In this document: positions 24,522 through 31,486 of the stretch, in pieces | Layout of the letters: each line of letters opens with the position of its first letter | Numbering within the stretch: the stretch's first letter is position 1 | NCBI GenBank assembly: GCA_017623895.1 | Contig: JAGAOB010000114.1 | Span: forward strand, 1 to 37,868 | Origin: Clostridia bacterium | GTDB taxonomy: Bacteria; Bacillota; Clostridia; Oscillospirales; UBA644 | Direction: 5' to 3' | Length of the DNA: 37,868 bases | Position numbers and translations under genes: made by a program | The notes under the pieces: generated by a model | The model's database searches: none | Told to the model about the DNA's origin: nothing | The model's input: only the letters and a program-made list of their open reading frames with translations

Positions 24522-24550
24522 ACCCCCCCCCAAAAAAAGGTGGGGGGGGG
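24522..24550. repeat. Homopolymer hairpin C9-A7-GGT-G8
   Basis: Nine C, seven A, GGT, then eight G: the C and G runs can form an eight-pair GC stem closed by A-T. It lies 64 bases after the aconitase X small-subunit stop codon. Homopolymers of this length slip readily, so the exact count may vary or be a sequencing error. Confidence 0.7.
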
Positions 24551-24613
24551 TATGCGGCGGCGAGCTTCGGACCTCAAATCCACGATGGAACCCACCGTAA
24601 TTCTTGTTTTTTC

Positions 24614-25057
24614 TTATTCTACCTCTACGATTCCGTCAGCCTTGACGGTAATCGTCATTCCGTCTTTCACGTAGCTTAAAAACTCATCGCCAAGGCCATC
24701 GATAACGGGCATCGTCACACCGTCGACCCAAACGTCTGCAAGAACTGCCCCTGCGGCAGCAAGAGAATCGATGTGATTGGCAAAAAGCATACAAGCGGGA
24801 TTTTTTCCCATTGAGCAAGCGCAATAAAGCACAAGGCCACCCGTAGTAGATCCGATGGTTTGAGGCAGGCAAAGCGCTTTGTTTATCAACGGTTTTCCAT
24901 AAAGCTCCTTATTGCTCTGGTCTCCGCATTTTACTTCTTTATCACCAAATTGCAACGCCATCTGCAGCGATGCCAAGGTGTTAAACCCTTCCTTCGTTAC
25001 AACCGCTTCGGCCGTTACCTCGCCGGGGGTAACCACTCTTCCTTTGAACTGTTTCAT
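24614..25057 (-). CDS. Aconitase X small (swivel) subunit, DUF126
   Basis: A 147-residue swivelling beta/alpha domain equal to domain 4 of aconitases, as found in split aconitase X enzymes. The family pattern is visible: GRVVTPGEVTAEAVVTKEGF, then LCLPQTIGSTTGGLVLY with the substrate-binding Ser/Thr-rich loop, and the DVWVDGV segment. It must pair with the large subunit encoded directly upstream, whose stop codon it overlaps (ATGA); GGAGG precedes the ATG by 9 bases. Split relatives act as archaeal phosphomevalonate dehydratase or bacterial cis-3-hydroxy-L-proline dehydratase; which applies here is unknown. Confidence 0.9.
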   Translation of the reverse strand: MKQFKGRVVTPGEVTAEAVVTKEGFNTLASLQMALQFGDKEVKCGDQSNKELYGKPLINKALCLPQTIGSTTGGLVLYCACSMGKNPACMLFANHIDSLAAAGAVLADVWVDGVTMPVIDGLGDEFLSYVKDGMTITVKADGIVEVE

Positions 25058-26331
25058 TCGTTTTTACCTCCTGTAATGGTTTCGAGAATTTCTGCGTCGG
25101 TATAATATCTCGCGCTCGTATAAGTACGAAGCTTATTTGAGGAGGTTATAACCGGCATCTTTTTACAAAGAGGATTGTTCATATACATCAACGGACAAAT
25201 ATAAGAGGTAATCACTCCGGTTGCCTTAAGTCTTGCGGCGTATTCGGTTTTTTCAAATGCTTCAAGCACACCGGGTGCGGCGGTAAGGACGGTGCGAATG
25301 ATAACTTTCTTTTTGCCGTTTTTCTTGAGTCCGGCTTCGATATCCTCCGTCCAGGTTTTCAGCTGGTCAAGGGAAAGATGCGGACATCCCACGAAGCAAA
25401 GCTTCGCAGTTGCATCGGGATTTTTCCAGATGACGGGATAATTTTTCTGTACTCTTTCGAGCTCGGCATCGTCGATGATATATTCCTTTGCGCCCTCGGC
25501 AACCAGGTCCTCCCCGAGCTCTACGGCTTCGGGAGTAAGGTTTGCGATATGGTAAAGCCCTACGGCACCGTTAGAAGCCGTTGCAGCACCAAAGTCTTTA
25601 AGATATGCTCGGGCAGAATCGTTAAGCTCGTTGCCGATCCATTTGTCAAGCCCAACGACGTAAGGAACGTCTTCCATAACCTTCATTCCGATGGCGGAGC
25701 CGAGAAGCTGTGCTTCGGGCTTCTTGGTGGTCTGAATCTTGACTACCCAAGTAGCTTTTCTGCCCTCGTCCGTAAGCAGTCCAAAGTAGGGCACGAAGCC
25801 CACGATAGAGCCCATAATATCGATAATACCGGAGTTTCTGTTGCAACGGGCCCCCAAAACCGAGTTCGCGTAAACAACGGCACTGGACTCTGCCCAAGAA
25901 AGCACGTCGCCCTTTTTAGGAGTATTACCAACCTGATCCATATAGCAGGTGCAGGTAAAAGCGTTCTTATCCATAAGACCGAGCTTGTCAAGCTGCTCCT
26001 CATAAAAATCCTGCTTGGTATACATAAACTTGTTAAACACAAGGTTCTGTAAAAAGTTTGCAGGTACGTTCTTATCGAGAGGGCGGGGATCAACCGAGAA
26101 CTTCTGACCGGACGCAACGCCTGCATCCAAAAGCTGCTGCATCAAATCGTACACGGGAGACATCACCTTGAGCCCGAACGAGGTTACAAGATGATTGTAT
26201 TTCGAGGTAATAGGGACGAGCTTTTCGGCTTCAAAAGCATCGCCGTACATCACGAGTGTTTTCATTACTTTTGCAAGCGTTTCCCCTTTTTCACCGTCAA
26301 GGATGGCCTGCTGTTCTTTTGTCAGTATCAT
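25054..26331 (-). CDS. Aconitase X large catalytic subunit, DUF521
   Basis: A 425-residue catalytic subunit. It shows the N-terminal LTKEQQAILDGEKGE typical of the family, CTCYMDQVGNTP near residue 127, VLGARCNRNSGIIDIMGSI, CFVGCPHLSLDQL near residue 306 and ICPLMYMNNPLCKK near the end; Cys residues in these segments hold the iron-sulfur cluster in related enzymes. It would dehydrate a hydroxy-acid together with the small subunit. It follows the old-yellow-enzyme gene by 17 bases, with AAGGAG as ribosome site, and is co-transcribed with it. No proline-catabolism or mevalonate genes lie nearby, so the substrate remains open. Confidence 0.9.
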   Translation of the reverse strand: MILTKEQQAILDGEKGETLAKVMKTLVMYGDAFEAEKLVPITSKYNHLVTSFGLKVMSPVYDLMQQLLDAGVASGQKFSVDPRPLDKNVPANFLQNLVFNKFMYTKQDFYEEQLDKLGLMDKNAFTCTCYMDQVGNTPKKGDVLSWAESSAVVYANSVLGARCNRNSGIIDIMGSIVGFVPYFGLLTDEGRKATWVVKIQTTKKPEAQLLGSAIGMKVMEDVPYVVGLDKWIGNELNDSARAYLKDFGAATASNGAVGLYHIANLTPEAVELGEDLVAEGAKEYIIDDAELERVQKNYPVIWKNPDATAKLCFVGCPHLSLDQLKTWTEDIEAGLKKNGKKKVIIRTVLTAAPGVLEAFEKTEYAARLKATGVITSYICPLMYMNNPLCKKMPVITSSNKLRTYTSARYYTDAEILETITGGKNE

Positions 26332-26348
26332 TTTTTTATCTCCTTATC

Positions 26349-28418
26349 TCACAGCTTCATTGCAATGTCCCAAGCACCCCAAATAACCGTACGCAGGTTT
26401 CCAACCTTTGCGGCATCGCCGATTACGTGAATATGCCTTCCCTTATTTGCAACGGGAGCAGGATTATAACCAACCGAAAGGATAACGGAATCCGCATCTA
26501 CATTAAATTCGTTACCGTTCTTATCCTTTAAGGTTACTCCATTCCCGTGAATCTCGGAAAGGGAGGTTTCAAGATATACGGGAACCTTATTCGTCTTGAA
26601 GAAATCACGTAAGTAACTGGTATTTGCAAGGCAGATGCCTTTGGTTGTGATGAGATCGTCCTGCATTTCAACAATCACAGGCTTCTTGCCGTTCAAATAG
26701 AGGTCGTAGGCGATTTCACATCCCGTAAGTCCTCCGCCGATTACTACAACGTTCTCTCCAACGGTCTTGTTGCCAAGCAGGTAATCCACCGCTTCAACGG
26801 CAGATTCCGCACCCTCTACAGGAATTCTTTTTGCCACCGCACCGGTAGCAACAACGACCTCGTCTGCATCAAGGGCTTTCACGTCCGTAATTTCGGTATT
26901 CATTTTTACCGTGATGGGATGCTTTGCAAGCTCTCGGATGTACCAAGCAATAAGGGCTCTGTCCTTCTCCTTAAAGGAGGGAGCAGCCGCTGCTACAAAC
27001 ACGCCGCCAAGCTTGTCGCTCTTTTCATAAAGAGTAACGCTGTGCCCGCGTTTTGCACAAACGATTGCAGCCTCCATCCCTCCGATTCCGCCGCCGATGA
27101 TTGCAATTTTCTTTTTCTTTTTTGCAGGTTCAATACGATACTTCTTCGACTGCATCGTTTCGGGATTGAGAGCACAACGGGAAAGTCCCATCGTATCGGT
27201 AAGGTCTTGCGTATTCGCGTGTCCCTTAGAGGAAGAGAAGTTAAAGCAACCGCTATGACAGCAAATGCAAGGCTTGATGTCTTCCAGTCTGTCTTCAATG
27301 AGCTTGGTAATCCATTCGGGATCAACGAGGAATTGACGGGCAACGCCGACCGCATCAATCTTACCGTCAGCAACCGCTTTCGCACCAACCTCGGCATCCA
27401 TCCTGCCGGCGCAAACGACGGGAATATCCACAAACTTCTTAATATGAGCGACATCCTCAAGATTGCAGTTTTCGGGCATATACATCGGCGGATGCGCCCA
27501 ATACCAAGAATCGTACGTACCGTTATCGGCGTTAAGCATATCATATCCGGCGTCCTGAAGATATTTCACCGCTCTTTCGGATTCTTCCATATTGCGGCCG
27601 ACCTCGGTGTACACCTCACCGGGCATAGCGCCTTCGCAAAAGCCCTTCATTTTGGATTCTACGGAATAACGCAGAGATACCGGATAATCGCTTCCGCAGA
27701 CTTCTTTAATTGCCTTTACGACCTCTGCCGCAAAGCGATAGCGGTTTTCAAAGCTCCCACCATACTCATCCGTGCGTTTGTTAAAAAATTCGATTGCAAA
27801 CTGGTCAAGCAGGTACCCCTCGTGAACCGCGTGAACCTCAACGCCGTCGACCCCGGCTTCCTTGCACAGCTTTGCAGTTTTTGCGTAAGCTTCGATGATT
27901 TCGTGAATTTGCTCTACCGTCATTTCGGGGCACTCGATATCGTGTGCCCAACGGGATTTTTGAGGCGAGGGAGAGGCCAACTCGTGACTTGTATCAATAA
28001 TCGGCTTTACGACCGCTCTCGTAATCTTGTTTTTATGCAGGGGAGCAACAAGCTCCGTAATTGCCCAAGAACGCCCCATCCCTGCGGTAAGCTGAATAAA
28101 AAGCTTCGCACCGGTCTTGTGGATCTCGTCCATAAACTCTTTGAGATCCTTAAACATTTTCTCGTTTTGCCAGAGCCATTTCCCCCAAAACGTATCCCGC
28201 AACGGGGCAATACCGGGGATGATAAGACCGACGTTGTTGTTTGCTCTCTCCAGGAAAAGCTTTGCAGCTTCCTTGTCGAAATGGCAACCGGAAAGCTCAA
28301 ACCAACCGAAAAGCGACGTGCCGCCCATAGGACACATTACGATTCGATTCTTGATTTCAACCTCGCCGATTTTCCAAGGCGTAAACAACGCCTCGTACTT
28401 TTCATCGATTTTGTTCAT
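26349..28418 (-). CDS. NADH:flavin oxidoreductase / 2,4-dienoyl-CoA or 2-enoate reductase-type protein (FMN, 4Fe-4S, FAD)
   Basis: A 689-residue multidomain flavoenzyme of the FadH/BaiCD group, which reduces activated C=C bonds. The N-terminal old-yellow-enzyme barrel (about 1-375) begins LFTPWKIGEVEIKNRIVMCP and contains VEVHAVHEGYLLDQF, typical of the Clostridia branch. The 4Fe-4S ligands are Cys384-x2-Cys387-x3-Cys391 and Cys415. A Rossmann FAD domain starts at IAIIGGGIGGMEAA, and a second GGGLTGCE near residue 565 binds NAD(P)H. I start at the ATG 9 bases after AAAGGA; an in-frame TTG six codons earlier overlaps that site. It is first in the operon with both aconitase X subunits, suggesting reduction of the alkene that aconitase X makes. 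Confidence 0.9.
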   Translation of the reverse strand: MNKIDEKYEALFTPWKIGEVEIKNRIVMCPMGGTSLFGWFELSGCHFDKEAAKLFLERANNNVGLIIPGIAPLRDTFWGKWLWQNEKMFKDLKEFMDEIHKTGAKLFIQLTAGMGRSWAITELVAPLHKNKITRAVVKPIIDTSHELASPSPQKSRWAHDIECPEMTVEQIHEIIEAYAKTAKLCKEAGVDGVEVHAVHEGYLLDQFAIEFFNKRTDEYGGSFENRYRFAAEVVKAIKEVCGSDYPVSLRYSVESKMKGFCEGAMPGEVYTEVGRNMEESERAVKYLQDAGYDMLNADNGTYDSWYWAHPPMYMPENCNLEDVAHIKKFVDIPVVCAGRMDAEVGAKAVADGKIDAVGVARQFLVDPEWITKLIEDRLEDIKPCICCHSGCFNFSSSKGHANTQDLTDTMGLSRCALNPETMQSKKYRIEPAKKKKKIAIIGGGIGGMEAAIVCAKRGHSVTLYEKSDKLGGVFVAAAAPSFKEKDRALIAWYIRELAKHPITVKMNTEITDVKALDADEVVVATGAVAKRIPVEGAESAVEAVDYLLGNKTVGENVVVIGGGLTGCEIAYDLYLNGKKPVIVEMQDDLITTKGICLANTSYLRDFFKTNKVPVYLETSLSEIHGNGVTLKDKNGNEFNVDADSVILSVGYNPAPVANKGRHIHVIGDAAKVGNLRTVIWGAWDIAMKL

Positions 28419-28497
28419 AAAAGCAAATCCTTTCAAAATTTATACGTTATTTATTATCAATTGCTCCTGCCACACGTTGAAGCATCAACACGCTATA

Positions 28498-28526
28498 ATA
28501 TTAACATAAAATCGTTAAATTGTCAA
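28498..28526 (-). promoter_or_regulatory. Promoter of the OYE-aconitase X operon
   Basis: On the minus strand TTGACA, 17 bases, TAATAT, about 70 bases ahead of the start codon. The 339-base gap between this gene and the TauE gene also contains two terminators and a structured repeat, listed separately. Confidence 0.75.
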
Positions 28527-28566
28527 CAAGCGCAGCATAGCTTTGCACTTGTCACCTCAAAAAAAA

Positions 28567-28598
28567 GACGGCGTTAGTATTAAAATACTAACGCCGTC
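28567..28598 (-). terminator. Strong terminator, second in tandem after the TauE gene
   Basis: A perfect 14-bp stem (GACGGCGTTAGTAT / ATACTAACGCCGTC) with a 4-base loop, followed on the minus strand by eight T's interrupted by one C. It backs up the AAAAGCCTTGA-type hairpin just before it. Confidence 0.85.
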
Positions 28599-28617
28599 TT
28601 AACGGTTGACCTATCAA

Positions 28618-28643
28618 AAAAGCCTTGATTTCTCAAGGCTTTT
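28618..28643 (-). terminator. Dispersed AAAAGCCTTGA hairpin, copy after the TauE gene
   Basis: AAAAGCCTTGA-TTTC-TCAAGGCTTTT, with a T-run on the minus strand. Core identical to the copies at 29755 and 31546; preceded (minus direction) by the 54-nt stem-loop element. Confidence 0.8.
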
Positions 28644-28647
28644 CAGC

Positions 28648-28701
28648 GCAGCATCTTTTTAGACCTCAACACTCGGATGTTGCGAACCATTATGACGCCG
28701 C
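28648..28701 (-). repeat. 54-nt stem-loop element, copy C (decayed outer stem)
   Basis: Same length and order as the copy at 29785-29838. The inner stem CAACA/TGTTG is intact and the loop is CTCGGA; the outer stem (GCAGCATC versus GACGCCGC) has mismatches. It lies about 57 bases after the TauE stop and directly before the terminator. Confidence 0.65.
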
Positions 28702-28757
28702 TTTATTTTTGAAAAAAGATCCGAAATCAGCGATTTTTTAATATAAATTTGACAGCA

Positions 28758-29534
28758 TTAAAGGTAATTCACCGCCAAAATCACGATACTCGTAACGATC
28801 ATAACCACACCGACCACTCGGTTTAGCGTTTTTGCGTTGGATTTGTTGGCGATTTTTGCAGCAATTCTTGCCCAAAGCAGAGTAAACACAACGCACAGGA
28901 CGAGACACAGAATGTCGGGCAATCCGCCAATCATAAAGTGGCTGATACCCCCTGTAAGAGCCGTAAACGCCATTATAAAAACACTTGTACCAACTGCCAA
29001 GTGCATAGGATAACCGAGAAAGGAGGTCAGAACAAGCAGTAGCATCATTCCACCGCCGGCACCTGCAAAACCGCAGATAAATCCAACAAATATACCACCG
29101 ACGATTGCCTTGATCAATCTGCTTTTGGGAGAAACAGCTTCTAATTGCTCCCTCGTCTTGTTGACAGGCTTCAAGAGAAAGCGCAATCCAATAATGATAA
29201 GTGCTATCTGCATCGTGCCGCTCATCGCTTGTTCGGGCAAAAAACTTGCTGCAAAGCTTCCGACCGTAGTTACGATAAGAACGCTCACGAGCAACGGCAA
29301 GCTATTTTTAATATCTAAGTTTCCACTTTTTTTATAGGTATATGCACTGACCAAGCTTGCTAAAACATCGCTGATAAGTCCTATTCCGACCGCATCATAG
29401 GCAGGAACACCCAAAAAGGTTATCAGCATAGGTCCTATAACCGCGGCAGCACTCATACCGGCAAATCCAGTTCCAATGCCCGCACCTGCTCCCGCGAGGA
29501 AGCACACAAGTATTTTTATCAGAATATCTCCCAT
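28758..29534 (-). CDS. TauE/SafE (TSUP) family membrane permease
   Basis: A 258-residue protein with eight predicted membrane segments and the duplicated TSUP halves: GAGAGIGTGFAGMSAAAVIGP near the N-terminus and its counterpart GGIFVGFICGFAGAGGGMM after residue 140 (both cited in part). The family exports or imports sulfur oxyanions or small organosulfur and carboxylic acids. GGAG precedes the ATG by 7 bases. It is a single-gene unit with its own promoter and two terminators. A link with the siroheme reductase far upstream, or with the neighbouring OYE-aconitase X operon, cannot be shown. Confidence 0.88.
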   Translation of the reverse strand: MGDILIKILVCFLAGAGAGIGTGFAGMSAAAVIGPMLITFLGVPAYDAVGIGLISDVLASLVSAYTYKKSGNLDIKNSLPLLVSVLIVTTVGSFAASFLPEQAMSGTMQIALIIIGLRFLLKPVNKTREQLEAVSPKSRLIKAIVGGIFVGFICGFAGAGGGMMLLLVLTSFLGYPMHLAVGTSVFIMAFTALTGGISHFMIGGLPDILCLVLCVVFTLLWARIAAKIANKSNAKTLNRVVGVVMIVTSIVILAVNYL

Positions 29535-29569
29535 AATATATCTCCATTAAACTCCAATTCACCGAACCA

Positions 29570-29575
29570 ATTATA
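29570..29575 (-). promoter_or_regulatory. Extended -10 promoter of the TauE gene
   Basis: TGGTATAAT on the minus strand, with TG one base before the -10 box. No good -35 box is present at 16-18 bases, which is usual for extended -10 promoters. It lies 36 bases before the start codon. Confidence 0.55.
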
Positions 29576-29754
29576 CCACATTTTATTGAGGATTTATATA
29601 GAGAAAATAAGATTTCACATTTTTGTTGAATTTGGTTTTTTTAATCTTCAAAAAATAAATCATTAAATCTGCCTGTTTTTTACTTCGGTGGCGAATCCAC
29701 CCTATAGCGTGTTGGCCTCTATGAAATTGCAGCTTGAAACGGGTAAAAAATGCG

Positions 29755-29780
29755 AAAAGCCTTGATTTCTCAAGGCTTTT
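29755..29780 (-). terminator. Dispersed AAAAGCCTTGA hairpin, terminator of the XRE-EEP-cREC cassette
   Basis: AAAAGCCTTGA-TTTC-TCAAGGCTTTT followed on the minus strand by CGCATTTTTTACCC. The same trailing sequence follows the tRNA terminator copy at 31546. Confidence 0.8.
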
Positions 29781-29784
29781 CTGT

Positions 29785-29838
29785 GCGGCATCTAAATAGA
29801 CCGCAACACTTGGCTGTTACGAACTGTTTAGATGCCGC
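29785..29838 (-). repeat. 54-nt nested stem-loop element, copy A (intact)
   Basis: Outer stem GCGGCATCTAAA/TTTAGATGCCGC is 12 perfect pairs, the inner stem CGCAACA/TGTTACG has one G-T-type mismatch, and the loop is CTTGGC. It begins one base after the cREC stop codon and is followed by the terminator hairpin. Its location and nested shape suggest a 3'-end RNA structure. Confidence 0.75.
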
Positions 29839-29839
29839 A

Positions 29840-30142
29840 TTATTTTGGCAAAGTTCTTGTTGTGATTATTGAGTTTGGGAAATTCTCTTTGCAAAAATCT
29901 CTCATTCTTTCTTTACCAAAAATATGGTTACTATGTATATTAATCTCAGGGACGAATACATTATTTTCCTTCATCCAAATAAGAATATCTAAACCATTTT
30001 TGCAGTTTGTACCAAGAGTGTAATCTAAAGAGATGTGTTCAAATTTTATGATAGATAAAAGCAAAATAGCACTATCTGCATCTCTCACACATTCATAACC
30101 CCACTTTGGAAATTCGCGGGTATCGTCAACAAATAATCTCAT
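29840..30142 (-). CDS. Cyclic-phosphate-processing receiver-like (cREC) domain protein
   Basis: A 100-residue single-domain protein resembling the cREC family, described computationally by Burroughs and Aravind in connection with RNA-end repair and conflict systems. Visible conserved points are the N-terminal Asp6-Asp7-x-Arg9 in LFVDDTRE, Asp40 in ISLDYTLG, the GLDILIWM helix after Gly50, and INIHSNHIFG with His70-Ser71. It lacks the phosphorelay Lys of ordinary response regulators, so a phosphorylated switch is unlikely. It starts 2 bases after the nuclease stop, so the pair is co-translated. GC content is low compared with flanking genes. Proposed activity on 2',3'-cyclic phosphate ends is inference from the family. 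Confidence 0.7.
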   Translation of the reverse strand: MRLFVDDTREFPKWGYECVRDADSAILLLSIIKFEHISLDYTLGTNCKNGLDILIWMKENNVFVPEINIHSNHIFGKERMRDFCKENFPNSIITTRTLPK

Positions 30143-30144
30143 TT

Positions 30145-30981
30145 CTATTCCTCTTTAGTTGCTTTTTCAAAACTTATAAATCCGGTAAGTATAGCGTGAT
30201 CTGGTATTCCAGAGCCACATGTTACAGACCAAATATTTCTTCGCAAATTACGGTCATACACAGCGAAATCTTTATCATACAAATAAATTTCTGGATGCTT
30301 CTCCATAAAATTTCTATCGTATATTTCATTTTTAAGATCAATACCCTTCACTATAAAATGATCTTCTGCAAACTCGAATTTTTCAGATGCTGATTTTTCC
30401 GTATAGATGCTTGAGCCTTTCGGAGTTTTTAATTCATAATGATTTTCTTTACAAAGACTATACAACACGCCGATATTCCATATTTCTTCCGAAGTTCCCC
30501 TACGCAAACAATTAAAATCGCCAGCGATAACAACTCTTGGAAATGATCGCAATTCCTTTAAAACATATTTAAATTGCATTTTGCGATTATAATAATTTTC
30601 AATAGTAATTCTTACTCCAGCTAAAATAAATTCATTACCACCTAAATCTTTTAAAACGACATAGGCAAAATTAGGCGTCGTAGCAGTAGTTTTAATATTT
30701 CCAACAACCTTAACACACTTATATTTATCCTTTTTCCACGCTATAAGTATATCGTTATGATTGGGAACATTATTGGATATCATGAATTCATAACCATTGT
30801 TTAAAAAATATGCTTCGCAGAATTCGAGATAATTTTTTGTTTTACAAAATTCGGTTAAAACAAAAAAATCACTATCTTGATTTTGTATTTCTTCGCCCAC
30901 AAAATTAGGAGTTAATGTGTTCTTATTTGTTGCCAAATTAATATTCCAAGTTGATATCTTTCTTTGTACATATTTGCTCAT
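30145..30981 (-). CDS. Endonuclease/exonuclease/phosphatase (EEP) fold protein
   Basis: A 278-residue DNase I-like protein with the complete catalytic set: Asn13 in TWNIN, Glu44 in VLTEF, Asp155/Asn157 in AGDFN, Asp207-His208 in AEDHFIV, and Asp261-His262 in PDHAIL. The fold covers metal-dependent nucleases and sugar-phosphate phosphatases; no signal peptide or extra domain is present, so it probably acts in the cytoplasm on nucleic acid or a nucleotide. Its start overlaps the XRE gene stop (TAATG), and cREC follows after 2 bases. It is the only intact gene in the window ending in TAG. Low GC and the bounding repeats suggest acquisition. Confidence 0.85.
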   Translation of the reverse strand: MSKYVQRKISTWNINLATNKNTLTPNFVGEEIQNQDSDFFVLTEFCKTKNYLEFCEAYFLNNGYEFMISNNVPNHNDILIAWKKDKYKCVKVVGNIKTTATTPNFAYVVLKDLGGNEFILAGVRITIENYYNRKMQFKYVLKELRSFPRVVIAGDFNCLRRGTSEEIWNIGVLYSLCKENHYELKTPKGSSIYTEKSASEKFEFAEDHFIVKGIDLKNEIYDRNFMEKHPEIYLYDKDFAVYDRNLRRNIWSVTCGSGIPDHAILTGFISFEKATKEE

Positions 30982-31313
30982 TATTTTAAAATCTCCCTTA
31001 TTTGTTTAAGTCTTATGTCCGCTTTATCTCTTTTGTGTATAGATATGATTTTTTCAATTATGGAGAGAAAACGTATATCTTCTGAATCAACAATATTATC
31101 ATCTACATATAGCTCTCCTACTTCTAAATCTAAAATTTTACTGACTGCCATCAAGGTCTTTTTTCTAGGATTAGAAGATGTGTTGTTTTCCCATGAGGAT
31201 ATAGTACGTGGGTCAACAACGCAATTGCATTCGTTTTTCATTGCTTGCGATAATGTCAATAGTGTATACCCTTTTTCCTTTCGTCTTTCTTGTAGCAATT
31301 TTGAATTAAACAT
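30981..31313 (-). CDS. XRE-family HTH regulator of the nuclease cassette
   Basis: A 110-residue protein with an N-terminal Cro/C1-type HTH, recognisable from LLQERRKEKGYTLLTLSQAM through DPRTISSWENNT to LMAVSKILDLEVGELYV (residues 5-71), then a charged helical tail. The loop between the first helices has a few extra residues (NECNCVVD). It is first in the three-gene cassette, behind its own promoter and AGAGGAG ribosome site, so autoregulation is likely by analogy with such regulators. It could also act as antitoxin-like control of the nuclease; that is inference. Confidence 0.85.
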   Translation of the reverse strand: MFNSKLLQERRKEKGYTLLTLSQAMKNECNCVVDPRTISSWENNTSSNPRKKTLMAVSKILDLEVGELYVDDNIVDSEDIRFLSIIEKIISIHKRDKADIRLKQIREILK

Positions 31314-31348
31314 TTTTACTCCTCTTTTCCGTATATCCTATCAGTAAT

Positions 31349-31377
31349 ATCATATCACAATTGATTTTAAATGTCAA
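31349..31377 (-). promoter_or_regulatory. Promoter of the XRE-EEP-cREC cassette
   Basis: On the minus strand TTGACA, 17 bases, TATGAT, about 36 bases before the start codon. No clear operator palindrome stands out between promoter and start. Confidence 0.75.
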
Positions 31378-31419
31378 TATAAAGAAGGTGAAGTTTTTAT
31401 GACATTTATAAACTAAAGA

Positions 31420-31486
31420 GGCAGACTTAGCGATAAATAAATCACTAAATCTGCCCATTATTTTTACTTCAGTGGTTCGAATCCAC
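31420..31486 (+). other. Degenerate tRNA-Tyr-like relic
   Basis: GGCAGACT and AAATCTGCC match the two anticodon-arm strands of the tRNA-Tyr gene 150 bases away, but 19 bases replace the two (GT) expected between them. GTGGTTCGAATCCAC follows as a perfect T-arm. It is on the opposite strand to the intact tRNA genes. The acceptor ends are not recognisable, so it is not a functional tRNA as it stands. Confidence 0.5.

Larger units (their letters stand above)
24108..24613. other. 506-base non-coding stretch between the glycoside hydrolase and aconitase X genes
   Basis: I see no convincing gene here. It holds a minus-strand promoter for the hydrolase with a leader of about 165 bases, a terminator hairpin for the aconitase X operon, and a C9/G8 homopolymer hairpin. 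All three are listed separately. Confidence 0.7.
29654..29838. repeat. Left direct repeat bounding the XRE-EEP-cREC cassette (copy A)
   Basis: By eye roughly 80-85% identical over about 160 bases to 31436-31604, same orientation, about 1.79 kb away. In order it holds AATAAATCATTAAATCTGCC, a decayed tRNA T-arm (GGTGGCGAATCCACC, two T's lost), the AAAAGCCTTGA hairpin and the complete 54-nt stem-loop. The 305-base gap between the TauE and cREC genes holds this repeat and the TauE promoter, nothing else that I can see. Confidence 0.8.
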
